Shown here piece after piece: positions 62,386 through 64,000 of a stretch of DNA of 64,000 nucleotides (its first letter is position 1; each line of letters opens with the position of its first letter). The stretch is from Acidithiobacillus acidisediminis (GTDB lineage: Bacteria; Pseudomonadota; Gammaproteobacteria; Acidithiobacillales; Acidithiobacillaceae), in assembly GCF_023277115.1 (NCBI RefSeq), contig NZ_JALQCS010000001.1, forward strand, positions 1,172,001-1,236,000. The letters are read 5' to 3'. A program made the position numbers and the translations under genes. A model generated the notes under the pieces. It did not search any database. It saw nothing but the letters and a program-made list of their open reading frames with translations, and was not told the origin of the DNA.

Positions 62386-63752
62386 AGCCAGTTTTTTCTC
62401 CCCAAGGGAATGGGTCGGATCTGGCACTCGATGTGGTTGGTGTCGATGGGCACGTCAGGTTCTTCCAGAAAGACCTGCAGCGGCCCCTTGCGACTGTGGA
62501 CGTAGGCGAGGGCCTTGGTGAAGGGATTGCTGGGTAGCAAGGCCGTATCCGTCAGCTGCTGTTCGACCCAAGTGAAGAACTGGGCGACCCGGGGGCGGCT
62601 ATGGGTATAGCGATAGTGCCGCTTGTCCGCACCGCTCAATCCTTGGCTGCGAATCTCATCTTCGACGCGATAGAACGCCCGGATCTGCTCCAGGGCCTCG
62701 GCCACCCTTTCCGGGGCGTGGGCCTCGGCACGCACGAACTCCCGTCGGCTGTGGGCCCAGCACTGGGCATGGATCAGCCCCGCGTTTTCTTTCTGGAAGC
62801 GGGCATAAGCGGCATAGCCATCGCTCAGGAGCACCGTACCCGGCGCCAAGGGGCCCAAGAGCTCCCGGATGTGGATGGTGCCCCGGCTTTCGGCATAGGG
62901 AAAGCAGATCTCCTGGGCATCGCCAAAGACCGGCCAGAAGTACCCTTGGTGCATCTTGCCCTTTTCCCGGCGTCCCGCCTTGATGGGGGTCTCGTCCATA
63001 GTCAGCACGCGAGACTGGCGAATGCTCTCAAACTGGGCCGTATAGATGGGGGACAGGAGCAGAATGGACCGTTGCACGAGATCGGTGAGCCAAGAGCGAC
63101 TGACCCGCAGGCCTTGGGCCACCATCCGCTGATGCTGCCGATAGAGCGGCAAGTGGTACAGGAACTTATCCGTCAGGATTCCCGCCAGCAGGCTGACATC
63201 GGCCCGGCTGCCGTCCAGAACCCCCATGGGAGCCGGGGCGGTGTGCAGGGTCTCCGATTCCCGGAGCTTGACCACCGGCCGCTCGTATTTGAGGACGACA
63301 TAGCTGCCTGGCCGCTGGGCCAGGCGGTAGCTGACCTTGGTATCGATGATCTCGCAGGCGTCGGGATCGAGGCCTGCGATCTCGGGAGCCGGGAGGGTGA
63401 TGGTTTCGGTAGGTACCCGGCTCTCATCGAAGAAGGGCAGGCTTTCGGCCCGATCTTCCGGCCGTTTGGGCGCGGCGCGAGTATGGGCGGCGACGATACG
63501 AAGAGGCGCAGGTGCGACTTCCGCCGGAGAAAACTCCTGACCGAGACTCAGCTGCTCGACCGGAGGCGGAGGGACGCGCCGTTCGCTCTTCTGGCCGAAG
63601 AACTGCTGGCGGAACCAATCGAGCTGGCTTTGGAGCCCTTGGATTTGGGCTTCAAATTTCTTGTGGATGGTGGCATTGATCTCGACCTGCAGCTGCCAGG
63701 CAGCGAGGGCTTCGGGGTAGTTTCTGGGGGTGGGAGATTCTGCCAAATCCAT
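62157..63752 (-). CDS. tnpC: IS66 transposase TnpC
   Basis: 531-aa DDE transposase. Near the N terminus is a coiled-coil leucine region (HKKFEAQIQGLQSQLDWFRQQ) with GQKSERR; acidic triad candidates are the Asp in VLTMDETPIKAG, the Asp in LLSDGYAAYARF and the Glu in NHIECQIRPIPLGRKNW. IHAQCWAHSRREFV is a conserved Cys/His block. It is complete, so the element may be active. No clear ribosome-binding site; coupling to tnpB is common in this family. Confidence 0.95.
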   Translation of the reverse strand: MDLAESPTPRNYPEALAAWQLQVEINATIHKKFEAQIQGLQSQLDWFRQQFFGQKSERRVPPPPVEQLSLGQEFSPAEVAPAPLRIVAAHTRAAPKRPEDRAESLPFFDESRVPTETITLPAPEIAGLDPDACEIIDTKVSYRLAQRPGSYVVLKYERPVVKLRESETLHTAPAPMGVLDGSRADVSLLAGILTDKFLYHLPLYRQHQRMVAQGLRVSRSWLTDLVQRSILLLSPIYTAQFESIRQSRVLTMDETPIKAGRREKGKMHQGYFWPVFGDAQEICFPYAESRGTIHIRELLGPLAPGTVLLSDGYAAYARFQKENAGLIHAQCWAHSRREFVRAEAHAPERVAEALEQIRAFYRVEDEIRSQGLSGADKRHYRYTHSRPRVAQFFTWVEQQLTDTALLPSNPFTKALAYVHSRKGPLQVFLEEPDVPIDTNHIECQIRPIPLGRKNWLFCWTELGAEHLGIIQSLLSTCRLQGIDPYDYLVDVLQRVGQHPAKDVAQLTPRLWKEHFAQAPLRSDLHRFQQHR

Positions 63753-63802
63753 AGCAGAATCATAACACTAACTGCTTAATATCGCAAGCATTTCAGCGGG
63801 TT

Positions 63803-64000
63803 TCAGGAGAATTTTTCTCCGTTTTGGTGCCGATAACGGCGCCTTTTTTGGACGCCATCGATGCCCTCCAACAGGAGTTTGAGACCGGTCCAGTCGATCT
63901 CCGCTTTGGGGGGATGCCGCCACGACCAAAAGCCACCCCGCTCCAGGCGCTTGGCCCAGAGACAGTATCCCGTTCGATCCCAATACAGCACCTTCATCTG
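63803..64000 (-). CDS. tnpB: IS66 Orf2 (TnpB), partial at the window edge
   Basis: C-terminal part. MKVLYWDRTGYCLWAKRLERGGFWSW and DWTGLKLLLEGIDG are hallmark TnpB sequence. It ends 50 nt before tnpC. The N terminus is outside the window. Confidence 0.9.
   Translation of the reverse strand, partial: QMKVLYWDRTGYCLWAKRLERGGFWSWRHPPKAEIDWTGLKLLLEGIDGVQKRRRYRHQNGEKFS

Larger units (their letters stand above)
61746..64000 (-). mobile_element. IS66-family insertion sequence, right end outside the window
   Basis: The left boundary begins GTAACCGGTCTCTCAG, with the GTAA-type start of IS66 termini. The body encodes, on the minus strand, tnpC and upstream tnpB; tnpA and the right terminal repeat lie beyond 64000. 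The left 320 bp is tandemly duplicated, so two GTAAC ends exist (61746 and 62066). An 8-bp target duplication cannot be checked because the far end is missing. Confidence 0.85.

Overview
The window reads as an ordinary, gene-dense bacterial chromosome, GC-rich, with short overlaps between co-directional genes and no phage or plasmid backbone. The gene set (bo3-type quinol oxidase cluster, NtrBC/sigma-54 nitrogen control, LeuCD, CarAB, a fatty-acid synthesis cluster, IS66) fits a proteobacterium. My best guess is an Acidithiobacillus-like chemolithotroph, but this rests on overall impression, and no 16S rRNA or marker for that genus lies in the window.

Layout. 0-3.7 kb: a Gln-rich orphan, rlmB, a small membrane protein and htpG. 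3.8-6.7 kb: an ammonium transporter and an outer-membrane porin. 6.8-13.5 kb: a four-gene cluster of Anbu protease, circularly permuted ATP-grasp, alpha-E protein and giant transglutaminase. 13.5-22.1 kb: an orphan sensor-like membrane protein with a short upstream ORF, ntrBC, glnA divergent from orf60-glnK-amtB, then a glutamine-amidotransferase gene coupled to a divergent PII gene. 22.1-29.5 kb: amino-acid permease, pmbA, leuC-lipoprotein-leuD-orf100, pdxH-rpiA-DJ-1. 30-37.3 kb: cyoABCD, an extra His-containing membrane protein, cyoE and an MFS carrier. 37.3-43 kb: uppP, greA, carB, carA (minus strand). 43.1-52.9 kb: one long run yceD-rpmF-plsX-fabH-fabD-fabG-acpP-fabF-pabC-mltG-tmk-holB-pilZ. 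53-61.3 kb: a toxin-antitoxin pair, tRNA-Ser, a SMUG-like glycosylase, a truncated globin, ilvA/ModE-like/yheT/bfd, tRNA-Leu, an ene-reductase and a diguanylate cyclase. 61.7 kb to the end: an IS66-family element whose left end is tandemly duplicated (320 bp).

The strongest cross-gene logic is nitrogen control. I find GG-N10-GC sigma-54 promoters in front of amt, the porin, ntrBC, glnA and orf60-glnK-amtB, and NtrC-like 17-bp dyads at the expected upstream distance in each of these regulatory regions. This implies a local NtrC regulon that takes in an outer-membrane porin. The most intriguing little-understood system is the Anbu / ATP-grasp / alpha-E / transglutaminase cluster. The GATase-PII pair and the CtaA-like protein inside the cyo operon are the next most interesting.

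Starts were chosen from ribosome-binding sites and family lengths. Promoter, operator and terminator calls come from reading the sequence by eye; no scoring was run.
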